From assembly GCA_900753165.1 (NCBI GenBank), contig CAADYC010000081.1:1-5418 (forward strand): a DNA stretch of 5,418 bases, in the 5' to 3' direction. The notes below the pieces were generated by a model that was not told the DNA's origin, did not search any database, and worked only from the letters and a program-made list of their open reading frames with translations. The position numbers and the translations under genes were made by a program. Positions 1-5,418 of the stretch are shown here, one piece after another (the first letter of the stretch is position 1; each line of letters starts with the position of its first letter). This stretch comes from Clostridia bacterium (GTDB taxonomy: Bacteria; Bacillota; Clostridia; TANB77; CAG-508).

Positions 1-2
1 AA

Positions 3-752
3 TTAAATAAAATAAAAAATAATTTTAATTTAAAAAATAATTTAGAAAAAGAAAAAATAAAAAATAAATATTTAAATAAAATAGAAAAAAATAAAATAAA
101 TAATTTTTTAGATTTAAATAATTTAGAAAAAATAAATTTTGAAATCGAAAAAATTCAAAATGAAATAAATAATAAAAAATTAAAATTACATACTTTGAAT
201 TTGGACAAAAAAAATATAGAACCTCAGTTAGATAATTTGTCAAAAATAGAAGAAGATTTAGTTAACAATAATGATAAAATGTTAACTTTACAAAATTTAA
301 ATATGAGTATGAACTTAGCAAAAGAGGTTTTAAATAGTGCATATGAAAAAATGAAAAGTTCAGTAACCCCTAAATTTACAGAGAATTTATCTTATAATAT
401 TTCTAATATAACAGATGGTAAATATAATAAAGTAATGTTTAATGAAGAAGAAGGTTTAATTGTTGAACTACAAAATGGAGATTATATTCCAGTAAATAGA
501 TTTAGTATTGGAACTATTGATCAATTATATTTGTCATTAAGACTTTCTATGATTAATGAACTTTCTGACGAAACTGTTCCAATTTTTTTAGATGAGGCTT
601 TTGCTTTTTATGATGATGATAGACTAAAAAACATTTTAGAATATTTAAATACGAAATTTGGTGATAGACAGATTATTATTTTTACATGTACTAATAGAGA
701 AAAAAATATTTTAGAAAATAAAAATATTGATTATAACTATATAGAGTTGTAA
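3..752 (+). CDS. SMC/SbcC/YhaN-like coiled-coil ATPase, C-terminal part (5' end outside window)
   Basis: The frame is open from base 3 with no stop, so this is the last 249 residues of a longer protein. A TTG at 195 could be mistaken for a start, but it has no ribosome binding site and the coil runs straight through it. Visible residues 1 to about 100 are a Lys/Asn/Glu/Leu-rich coiled coil. After it comes the C-terminal half of an ABC-type ATPase head: the signature motif FSIGTIDQLYLSLRLS (Ser168, Gly170, Gln174), a Walker B strand VPIFLDEAF with Asp197-Glu198, a D-loop-like FYDDDR, and a final strand ending FTCTNRE. The Walker A half must lie upstream of the window. The SxGTxDQLYLSLRL form resembles the YhaN-like ATPases, which in Firmicutes often sit beside a YhaO/SbcD-like nuclease and are linked to DNA end processing. 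That role is inferred from family. The SMC, SbcC and RecN families cannot be fully separated from this fragment. Confidence 0.85.
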   Translation, partial: LNKIKNNFNLKNNLEKEKIKNKYLNKIEKNKINNFLDLNNLEKINFEIEKIQNEINNKKLKLHTLNLDKKNIEPQLDNLSKIEEDLVNNNDKMLTLQNLNMSMNLAKEVLNSAYEKMKSSVTPKFTENLSYNISNITDGKYNKVMFNEEEGLIVELQNGDYIPVNRFSIGTIDQLYLSLRLSMINELSDETVPIFLDEAFAFYDDDRLKNILEYLNTKFGDRQIIIFTCTNREKNILENKNIDYNYIEL

Positions 753-775
753 AATCCTTAAATTTGTAGTATAAT
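747..775 (+). promoter_or_regulatory. Sigma-A type promoter for prfA
   Basis: TTGTAA at 747-752 and a perfect TATAAT at 770-775 are separated by 17 bp. The -35 box consists of the last sense codon (TTG) and the stop codon (TAA) of the upstream ATPase gene. Transcription would start near 782, giving a leader of about 80 nt that contains the hairpin at 794-824. The match is 4/6 at -35 and 6/6 at -10; in DNA this AT-rich some matches arise by chance, but the exact spacing and location favour a real promoter. Confidence 0.6.
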
Positions 776-793
776 ACCAAAAGGATATAAATT

Positions 794-824
794 GGCATCC
801 AAAATTTGAAAAATTTTGGATGCC
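794..824 (+). promoter_or_regulatory. Perfect 14-bp hairpin in the prfA leader
   Basis: The arm GGCATCCAAAATTT (794-807) is exactly complementary to AAATTTTGGATGCC (811-824), with a 3-nt GAA loop. No T-run follows on either strand, so it does not look like a rho-independent terminator. It begins about 12 nt after the predicted transcription start and ends 23 nt before the Shine-Dalgarno site, so it would form near the 5' end of the prfA mRNA. Plausible roles are mRNA stabilisation or a protein or RNA contact site, both inference. Its right arm and downstream flank recur at 5384-5417. Confidence 0.75.
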
Positions 825-845
825 GATGAACGGACTGAAGCATAG
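794..845 (+). repeat. Leader element, copy A (upstream of prfA)
   Basis: This stretch comprises the hairpin at 794-824 and the flank up to AAGCATAG at 838-845. From base 800 it aligns with 5373-5417 over 45 columns with about 37 identities and a single one-base gap. Shared cores are CAAAATT, AATTTTGGATGC, GATGAA and AAGCrTAG. Copy A lies just before the AAAGGAG site of prfA. Two copies in about 5 kb of unrelated leader sequence suggest a dispersed family; I do not recognise it as a named riboswitch or repeat. Confidence 0.6.
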
Positions 846-847
846 TG

Positions 848-854
848 AAAGGAG
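848..854 (+). promoter_or_regulatory. Ribosome binding site deciding the prfA start
   Basis: AAAGGAG at 848-854 is followed by a 7-nt spacer to ATG at 862. This selects 862 over the in-frame upstream ATGs at 820 and 826, which lie in the right arm of the leader hairpin or just after it and have no Shine-Dalgarno sequence. Confidence 0.85.
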
Positions 855-861
855 AATATTT

Positions 862-1923
862 ATGTTTGAAAAATTAGAAGCAGTAGAAAAAAGATATGAA
901 GAATTAACAAAAATGATTAGTGACCCAGAAGTAATATCAAACCAATCAGAATGGCAAAAATTAATGAAAGAACATGCAAGTATAGAAGATATAGTTTTAA
1001 AATTTAGAGAATACAAAAAAGCAAAACAAGCAATGGATGAAGCAAAAGAAATGATGGAAGATAAAGAATTAAAAGAATTGGCTGAAATGGAATACTACGA
1101 TAATAAAGAAAAATTGCCAAAATTAGAAGAAGAATTAAAATTCTTATTAATTCCAAAAGACCCAGACGATGATAAAAATATCATTTGTGAAATAAGAGCA
1201 GGTGCTGGTGGAGAAGAAGCCGCACTATTTGCGGGAACACTATTTAGAATGTATACAATGTATGCCGAAAGAAAACATTGGAAAATGGAAGTTTTAAATG
1301 AAAATGAAACTGGACTTGGTGGTTACAAAGAAATAACATTTATGGTTACAGGAAAAGGTGTATATAGTAGACTTAAATTTGAAAGTGGAGTTCACAGAGT
1401 ACAAAGAGTTCCTGACACAGAAAGTAGTGGAAGAATTCATACATCAACAGCAACAGTTGCAGTACTTCCAGTTGTAGAAGATGTTGAAATTGAAATAAAT
1501 CCAGCAGATATTAAAATGGAAGTTTTCCGTTCTTCAGGTGCTGGTGGACAACATATCAACAAAACATCATCAGCAGTAAGACTTATACATGAACCAACAG
1601 GTATTGTTGTAGAGTGTCAAACAGAAAGGTCTCAATTCCAAAATAGAGACAATGCTATGAGAATGCTTAGAACTAAATTGTATGAGATGGAAAAACAAAA
1701 ACAAGATAATGAAATTTCAAGTGCAAGAAAATCTCAAGTTGGTTCTGGTGATAGAAGTGAAAAAATTAGAACTTATAATTATCCTCAAGGAAGAATTACA
1801 GACCATAGAATTGGTATGAGTATTTATCAAATGGAAAATTTCTTAAATGGTGATATTGATGAAATGGTTGATAATCTAATTGCAGCAGATAGGGCTGAAA
1901 GATTAAAAGGTGAAGATGAATAA
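862..1923 (+). CDS. prfA: Peptide chain release factor 1 (RF1)
   Basis: The 353-residue product recognises UAA and UAG stop codons in the ribosomal A site and triggers hydrolysis of peptidyl-tRNA in the cytoplasm. Evidence: the catalytic GGQ at residues 228-230 in the context SSGAGGQHINKTSSAVRL; the codon-reading PxT tripeptide as Pro184-Asp185-Thr186 (RF1 type; RF2 would show SPF); the conserved GAGGEEAALFAG block from residue 114; and a helical N-terminal domain starting MFEKLEAVEKRYEEL. The length matches bacterial RF1 (about 355-360). The start at 862 is fixed by AAAGGAG seven bases upstream and by N-terminal fit; the extension to 820 would add 14 unrelated residues. It appears to have its own promoter and a structured leader. 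prmC, whose product methylates the GGQ glutamine, is often near prfA in Firmicutes but is not in this window. The next gene, a ZIP transporter, follows after 89 bp with no visible terminator. Confidence 0.97.
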   Translation: MFEKLEAVEKRYEELTKMISDPEVISNQSEWQKLMKEHASIEDIVLKFREYKKAKQAMDEAKEMMEDKELKELAEMEYYDNKEKLPKLEEELKFLLIPKDPDDDKNIICEIRAGAGGEEAALFAGTLFRMYTMYAERKHWKMEVLNENETGLGGYKEITFMVTGKGVYSRLKFESGVHRVQRVPDTESSGRIHTSTATVAVLPVVEDVEIEINPADIKMEVFRSSGAGGQHINKTSSAVRLIHEPTGIVVECQTERSQFQNRDNAMRMLRTKLYEMEKQKQDNEISSARKSQVGSGDRSEKIRTYNYPQGRITDHRIGMSIYQMENFLNGDIDEMVDNLIAADRAERLKGEDE

Positions 1924-1995
1924 AGTAAGCAAAATTTATTTTAAAAATTAAATAATAAAATACAAATAAAAAACATATAAATCTAGTAATATTGT

Positions 1996-2004
1996 AAAAA
2001 GGAG
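1996..2004 (+). promoter_or_regulatory. Ribosome binding site supporting a GTG start
   Basis: AAAAAGGAG at 1996-2004 is followed by an 8-nt spacer to GTG at 2013. No in-frame ATG is available before residue 48, inside the second membrane segment, so GTG is the start. Confidence 0.8.
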
Positions 2005-2012
2005 AAAACGCT

Positions 2013-2756
2013 GTGAATGAAATCTTAAAAACAACATTACTAGGTTTATTTTTTGGTACATTTGGAACTACAATAGGTGGAATTTTAGGAGTAATAATTA
2101 AGAAAAAATCCAATAAATTTTTGAGTTTTATATTGTCTTTTGCATCAGGGTTAATGATGTCGGTAATATGTTTTGATTTAATACCTGAAGCATTAGGGAT
2201 TAGCAGTATATATGGAGTAGTATTTGGAGTATTAATAGGTATAATATCCATGATTTTTTGTGATGTAATAGTTCAAAAAAAATTTAATAAAAAGCAAAAA
2301 AAATATGCGGAAAGCAATGATTTATTAAAAACAGGAATAATAGTATCAATAGGGTTAGCAATTCATAACTTTCCTGAAGGGTTAGCAATTGGCTCTGGTT
2401 TTGAAGCATCAATGCGTTTGGGGCTTGGTTTGGCAATTGCAATATGTTTACATGATATACCAGAAGGAATATCAATGGCAGTCCCTATGAAAAATGGAGG
2501 AATGTCAAAATTAAAGGTTGTTTTTTATGTAATATTATCAGGTGTCACAACAGGAGTTGGTGCATTTTTTGGAGCAATCGTAGGTTCTATTTCTCAAAGT
2601 GTAATTGCGGTTTGCCTAAGTTTTGCGGCCGGTGCAATGTTGTATATTGTTTCTGGTGAATTGATACCTGAATCTAATAAGTTATACAAAGGTAGAATGT
2701 CTGCAATTGGAAATATGATAGGTTTTATAATTGGAATTTTTGCTACACAATTGTGA
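2013..2756 (+). CDS. ZIP-family divalent metal transporter (ZupT-like)
   Basis: This 247-residue inner membrane protein is expected to import zinc or other divalent metals such as iron or manganese; the substrate cannot be read from sequence. Eight hydrophobic segments can be placed at roughly residues 5-29, 36-57, 65-88, 106-128, 135-157, 167-191, 196-215 and 229-246. The ZIP metal-site motifs are intact: HNFPEG at 118-123 in segment 4 and HDIPEG at 147-152 in segment 5. FDLIPEA (54-60) and GELIPES (215-221) are further family signatures. The loop between segments 3 and 4 (about 89-105) is Lys-rich and has no histidine, unlike the His-rich loop of many ZIPs; the two motif histidines are the only ones in the protein. 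It starts with GTG behind a strong Shine-Dalgarno site. With no convincing promoter in the 89-bp gap, it is probably co-transcribed with prfA, a gene order I recall from other Clostridia. No Fur- or Zur-like box is evident. Confidence 0.93.
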   Translation: MNEILKTTLLGLFFGTFGTTIGGILGVIIKKKSNKFLSFILSFASGLMMSVICFDLIPEALGISSIYGVVFGVLIGIISMIFCDVIVQKKFNKKQKKYAESNDLLKTGIIVSIGLAIHNFPEGLAIGSGFEASMRLGLGLAIAICLHDIPEGISMAVPMKNGGMSKLKVVFYVILSGVTTGVGAFFGAIVGSISQSVIAVCLSFAAGAMLYIVSGELIPESNKLYKGRMSAIGNMIGFIIGIFATQL

Positions 2757-2766
2757 AAAAAGAGGT

Positions 2767-2786
2767 AAAAAGAAGCTTCTTTTTTT
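2767..2786 (+). terminator. Weak terminator-like palindrome after the ZIP gene
   Basis: AAAAAGAAGCTTCTTTTT at 2767-2784 is a perfect 18-bp palindrome that continues into a T-run to 2786, 10 bp after the ZIP stop codon. As RNA it would form a 7-bp stem with an AGCU loop and only one G-C pair, so termination would be weak. The position between a stop codon and a new promoter supports the call; the low stability argues against it. Confidence 0.4.
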
Positions 2787-2832
2787 ATACTTTTATTAGC
2801 GAAAAAATGTTTGAAAAATATTCTGAATTCTA

Positions 2833-2861
2833 TTGACTTTTAATACTTAAAATTATATAAT
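2833..2861 (+). promoter_or_regulatory. Near-consensus sigma-A promoter for pcrA
   Basis: TTGACT at 2833-2838 (5/6) and TATAAT at 2856-2861 (6/6) are separated by exactly 17 bp. Transcription should begin near 2868, giving a leader of about 46 nt. A short TTGTACAA palindrome at 2874-2881 lies just after the predicted start and could be a binding site, but 8 bp is too little to call. I see no LexA/SOS box of the Firmicute CGAAC-N4-GTTCG type here, so expression looks constitutive. Confidence 0.8.
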
Positions 2862-2901
2862 TGGACAGGAAAATTGTACAAAATGTTAATTAAATATAAG
2901 T

Positions 2902-2908
2902 AGGAGAG
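2902..2908 (+). promoter_or_regulatory. Ribosome binding site of pcrA
   Basis: AGGAGAG at 2902-2908 precedes the ATG at 2914; seven bases separate the GGAG core from the start codon. The resulting N-terminus, LNDKQYEAV from residue 8, is the normal Q motif of the family, so the start is well supported. Confidence 0.85.
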
Positions 2909-2913
2909 AAAAA

Positions 2914-5232
2914 ATGCAAGATATATTAAAAGGATTAAATGATAAACAATATGAAGCAGTGGTAAATACAGAAGGCCCATGCCTAGTAATAGCTGGAGCA
3001 GGAAGTGGAAAAACAAAAGTATTAACACACAAAATTGCATACTTAATAGGAGAAAAACAAGTAAAACCATGGAACATATTAGCAATAACATTCACAAATA
3101 AAGCTGCAAATGAAATGAAAGAAAGAATAGGGAACTTAGTAGGAGATGTTGCGGCAGATATATGGATGGGAACATTTCACTCTATATGTGTACGTATATT
3201 AAGGAGATTTATAGATAGAATTGGTTTTGATTCTTCATTTATAATATTTGATACATCTGACCAAAGAACATTAGTAAAAACATGTATAAAAACAATAGGA
3301 TTAGATGACAAAATGTTTACGGACAGAAGTGTCTTATCAGAGATTAGTAATGCGAAAAATGAAATGTTAGAGCCAGAACAATATACAGTAAGAGCAAATG
3401 GAGACTTTAGAAAAGAAAAAATTGCATTAGTATATGAAATGTATCAAAAACGTTTAAAAGAAAACAATGCTATAGACTTTGACGATATCATAAATTATAC
3501 AATTAAAATTCTTATGGATAATCCTGATATTTTAGAATATTATTCGGATAAGTTTCATTATGTATTAGTAGATGAGTATCAAGATACAAATAAAGCTCAG
3601 TTTACATTAGTAACAATGCTTGCATCTAAAAATGGAAACATAACAGTTGTTGGAGATAATGATCAAGGAATTTATAGTTTTAGAGGTGCTGATATTTCAA
3701 ATATTTTAAATTTTGAAAGAGATTTTCCGGGAACAAAAATAATTAAATTGGAACAAAATTATAGATGTACAGGAAATATTTTAAAAGCAGCTAATGCAGT
3801 AATCAAAAATAATGAGGTTACATATAAAAAAGAATTATGGACAGAAAATGAAGTTGGAAATTTACCAGCAGTATATTCTGCAAAAAATGAATATGATGAA
3901 GGAACATATATTGCACAACAAATTGAACATTTGAGAAGAGAAGAATATTATAAATATTCAGATTTTGCAATTTTATATAGAATGAATACTCAATCAAGAG
4001 CAATAGAGGAAATTTTAAGAAGAGAGAGTATTCCATATAAAATTATAGGTGGTCTTAAATTCTACGAAAGAAAAGAAATTAAAGATATAATTTCATATTT
4101 AAGATTAATACAAAATCCATCAGACAACTTGAGTTTAAAGAGAATAATTAATGAACCTAAAAGAGGAATTGGAAAAACAAGTTTGGACAAAATAGAGGAA
4201 TTATCAGTAAATAGTGGAATTCCAATGTATGAAATTATTAAAAATGCGGAACAATATGGACTAAATAGAGTGTTTTTAAATTCAAGAGAATTTGTAAATG
4301 CAATAGAAGAATTAAGAGCTAAAAAAGATGATATTAAAATATCAGATTTAATAAAAGAAACACTTAAAAAATCAGGATATACACAGGCTTTGGAAAATGA
4401 AAATACAATAGAAGCGGAAAACAGAATAGAAAACTTGGACGAATTCTTAACTGTTGCAATAGAATTTGAGGATGAATCTGCAGATAATAAATTAAGTGAT
4501 TTCTTAGAGGGAATAACACTATCAAGTGATATTGATAATATGGAAGAAACAGAAGAAACCGTAACACTTATGACATTACATAGTGCAAAAGGACTTGAGT
4601 TCCCAGTAGTATTTTTGGTAGGAATGGAAGAAGGAATATTCCCAGGTTATAAATCTATTGGAGAACCAAAAGAATTAGAAGAAGAAAGACGTTTATGCTA
4701 TGTTGGAATCACAAGAGCAAAAGAACATTTGTTCTTAACATGTAGTAAACAACGTACAATATTTGGTTCAACAAGTTGTAATCAAGTATCAAGATTTTTA
4801 AGAGAAATACCAAGTGATTTATTAGACGGATATGATGATGCTTTAGGTGAAAAACAAGAGAGTAATAGTAATATTTTTGGAGATTCAAAATATAGTTGGA
4901 CATATGGAAGTAAAGATAATGGAAATATTAAAATATACAAAATTGATAAGAATGAACCAAAAGTTGCTGCATCAAGTAGTAGCTCAAATAGTAATGGATT
5001 TATGTTTAGAACAGCAGAAAGTTTCTTAAATAATTTAACCAAAAAATCTTCAGGAGCAAATGTGGATTTATCTAAATATAAAGCAGGAGTTAGAATTTAT
5101 CATAAAAAATTTGGAGAAGGTGTTATTAGTAATGTTGAGCCAGAAGGTGATGATTTAAAGGTTGATATTCAATTTGATAAAGTTGGACATAAGCGTTTAA
5201 TGGCAAAATTTGCAAATTTAGCAATAATTTAA
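2914..5232 (+). CDS. pcrA: ATP-dependent DNA helicase PcrA (UvrD/Rep family, superfamily 1)
   Basis: This 772-residue 3'-5' DNA helicase of the cytoplasm acts in nucleotide excision repair, clearance of recombination intermediates, rolling-circle replication and replication-transcription conflicts. All SF1A motifs are present in order: Q motif LNDKQYEAV (Gln12), Walker A AGAGSGKT (27-34; Lys33), Ia TFTNKAANEM (59-68), GTFHS (86-90), Walker B DEYQD (220-224), motif III VGDNDQGIYSFRG (from 246), motif IV EQNYR (280-284), motif V TLHSAKGLEF (554-563) and motif VI EEERRLCYVGITRAKE (from 589). A Ser/Asn-rich linker (about 684-696) leads to a C-terminal Tudor-like domain (about 722-770, YKAGVRIYHKKFGEGVI), which in PcrA binds RNA polymerase. 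The length is slightly above the usual 720-750. Motif III reads GDNDQG where many homologues have GDDDQS, a mild variation. It has its own promoter and a clear terminator, so it is probably a single-gene unit. UvrD is the alternative name; the Tudor tail and the low-GC Firmicute setting favour PcrA. Confidence 0.97.
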   Translation: MQDILKGLNDKQYEAVVNTEGPCLVIAGAGSGKTKVLTHKIAYLIGEKQVKPWNILAITFTNKAANEMKERIGNLVGDVAADIWMGTFHSICVRILRRFIDRIGFDSSFIIFDTSDQRTLVKTCIKTIGLDDKMFTDRSVLSEISNAKNEMLEPEQYTVRANGDFRKEKIALVYEMYQKRLKENNAIDFDDIINYTIKILMDNPDILEYYSDKFHYVLVDEYQDTNKAQFTLVTMLASKNGNITVVGDNDQGIYSFRGADISNILNFERDFPGTKIIKLEQNYRCTGNILKAANAVIKNNEVTYKKELWTENEVGNLPAVYSAKNEYDEGTYIAQQIEHLRREEYYKYSDFAILYRMNTQSRAIEEILRRESIPYKIIGGLKFYERKEIKDIISYLRLIQNPSDNLSLKRIINEPKRGIGKTSLDKIEELSVNSGIPMYEIIKNAEQYGLNRVFLNSREFVNAIEELRAKKDDIKISDLIKETLKKSGYTQALENENTIEAENRIENLDEFLTVAIEFEDESADNKLSDFLEGITLSSDIDNMEETEETVTLMTLHSAKGLEFPVVFLVGMEEGIFPGYKSIGEPKELEEERRLCYVGITRAKEHLFLTCSKQRTIFGSTSCNQVSRFLREIPSDLLDGYDDALGEKQESNSNIFGDSKYSWTYGSKDNGNIKIYKIDKNEPKVAASSSSSNSNGFMFRTAESFLNNLTKKSSGANVDLSKYKAGVRIYHKKFGEGVISNVEPEGDDLKVDIQFDKVGHKRLMAKFANLAII

Positions 5233-5239
5233 TATTTTT

Positions 5240-5276
5240 GAGGGATTAAGGGACAACACACCAAATCCCTCTTTTT
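5240..5276 (+). terminator. Rho-independent terminator of pcrA
   Basis: GAGGGATT (5240-5247) pairs perfectly with AATCCCTC (5264-5271), with a 16-nt loop, followed at once by TTTTT (5272-5276). It begins 7 bp after the pcrA stop codon. The loop is longer than usual and contains GACAACA, which can pair with sequence downstream of the T-run (see the interlocked stem). On the opposite strand the stem is followed by A's, so it works in one direction only. Confidence 0.85.
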
Positions 5277-5282
5277 GTTGTC
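5252..5282 (+). other. Second stem interlocked with the pcrA terminator
   Basis: GACAACA (5252-5258), inside the terminator loop, is an exact complement of TGTTGTC (5276-5282), just past the T-run. The strand order (stem 1 left, stem 2 left, stem 1 right, stem 2 right) is that of an H-type pseudoknot, with connecting segments of 4, 5 and 4 nt. With only 4 nt to cross an 8-bp stem, simultaneous formation may be strained, so the stems could be alternatives. The pairing is seen directly; any function is inference. Confidence 0.45.
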
Positions 5283-5345
5283 AAAAAAATTTTAAATGTA
5301 TAAAAATTTTTAAATTGTAAATAATAATTAAAGATAACGCTTATA

Positions 5346-5360
5346 TGTAATATTATTACA
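5346..5360. promoter_or_regulatory. Operator-like 15-bp dyad
   Basis: TGTAATATTATTACA is a perfect inverted repeat of 7-bp arms around one central base. It lies between the pcrA terminator and leader element copy B, where regulation of the next gene would be expected. Its size and TGTAA/TTACA ends look like a site for a dimeric repressor, but I cannot assign a family. It also contains -10-like hexamers (TAATAT, TATTAT) without a good -35 box. Perfect AT-rich dyads of this size can arise by chance here. Confidence 0.35.
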
Positions 5361-5366
5361 ATGTTT

Positions 5367-5417
5367 GACAGACAAAATTAAAAAAATTTTGGATGCGATG
5401 AATGAAACAAAGCGTAG
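5367..5417 (+). repeat. Leader element, copy B (before the next gene)
   Basis: This matches copy A from base 5373 (CAAAATT, then AATTTTGGATGC, GATGAA and AAGCGTAG). The perfect outer stem of copy A is not kept: GACAGAC replaces GGCATCC. A hairpin is still possible: CA (5369-5370) with TG (5394-5395), a GA/GA tandem mismatch, then CAAAATT (5373-5379) with AATTTTG (5385-5391) around a 5-A loop. The sequence ends GTAGG at the window edge, where a Shine-Dalgarno site would be expected by comparison with prfA. An ATG at 5398 is open to the edge and could instead begin a protein, but its likeness to the untranslated prfA leader argues against that. Confidence 0.55.
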
Positions 5418-5418
5418 G

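Noticed and set aside
25..243. Minus-strand open frame opposite the ATPase coil, Phe/Leu/Tyr-rich
   Set aside because: It is the complement of Lys/Asn-rich codons, so hydrophobic residues are expected; there is no independent support for a membrane peptide.
195..752. TTG at 195 as a start of a small complete ATPase gene
   Set aside because: The frame stays open to the left edge, no ribosome binding site precedes 195, and the Walker A half required for the ATPase is missing, so the gene is truncated by the window.
820..861. In-frame N-terminal extension of prfA from ATG at 820
   Set aside because: It starts inside the right arm of the leader hairpin, has no Shine-Dalgarno site, adds residues not typical of RF1, and would span the strong AAAGGAG that serves the 862 start.
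1924..2012. A separate promoter for the ZIP gene (TATAAA at 1976-1981)
   Set aside because: No recognisable -35 box lies at suitable spacing, so co-transcription with prfA is simpler.
1796..2251. Minus-strand open frame of 151 codons across the prfA-ZIP junction
   Set aside because: It lies opposite two well-supported genes, has no Shine-Dalgarno support that I could see, and its composition is what the antisense of AT-rich coding DNA gives.
2807..2836. Nine-codon open frame (MFEKYSEFY) upstream of pcrA, resembling the start of PrfA
   Set aside because: No ribosome binding site, it overlaps the -35 box and lies before the predicted transcription start; the likeness to MFEK is four residues and probably chance.
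5278..5304. TTGTCA with TATAAA as a promoter after the pcrA terminator
   Set aside because: The spacer is only 15 bp and the -35 box overlaps the second stem; in DNA this AT-rich such matches are common.
5365..5370. TTGACA as the -35 box of a promoter for the next gene
   Set aside because: No -10-like hexamer occurs 15-19 bp downstream; that stretch is the conserved leader element instead.

Overview
The window looks like a piece of chromosome from a very AT-rich, low-GC Firmicute, most likely a member of the Clostridia. This rests on strong A/T codon preference (AGA for Arg, TTA for Leu), AAAGGAG-type Shine-Dalgarno sites, near-consensus sigma-A promoters, a UvrD/PcrA helicase with the Firmicute-style C-terminal Tudor domain, and prfA followed by a ZIP transporter, an order I recall from clostridial genomes. 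The genus cannot be read from the sequence. UGA is a stop here (it ends the ZIP gene) and UGG encodes Trp, so the code is standard.

Layout, all genes on the + strand. (1) 3-752: the 3' part of an SMC/SbcC/YhaN-like coiled-coil ATPase, cut off by the window's left edge. (2) 753-861: a short leader with a promoter whose -35 box overlaps the upstream stop codon, then a perfect 14-bp hairpin, then a good ribosome binding site. (3) 862-1923: prfA (release factor 1). (4) 2013-2756: a ZIP-family metal transporter with a GTG start, probably read through from prfA. (5) 2757-2913: a weak terminator-like palindrome and a near-consensus promoter. (6) 2914-5232: pcrA, a complete UvrD/PcrA helicase. (7) 5233-5418: a rho-independent terminator with an interlocked second stem, an operator-like dyad, and a second copy of the prfA leader element just before the right edge, apparently leading into the next gene.

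The genes are mostly housekeeping: DNA end processing or repair (ATPase, PcrA), translation termination (RF1) and metal uptake. I see no mobile element, CRISPR array, tRNA, rRNA or defence island. The most interesting signal is non-coding: a roughly 45-nt element with a hairpin occurs twice (794-845 and 5367-5417), in the first case directly upstream of a Shine-Dalgarno site and in the second apparently so. It may be a dispersed leader element of this genome. The second point of interest is the interlocked stem arrangement in the pcrA terminator.
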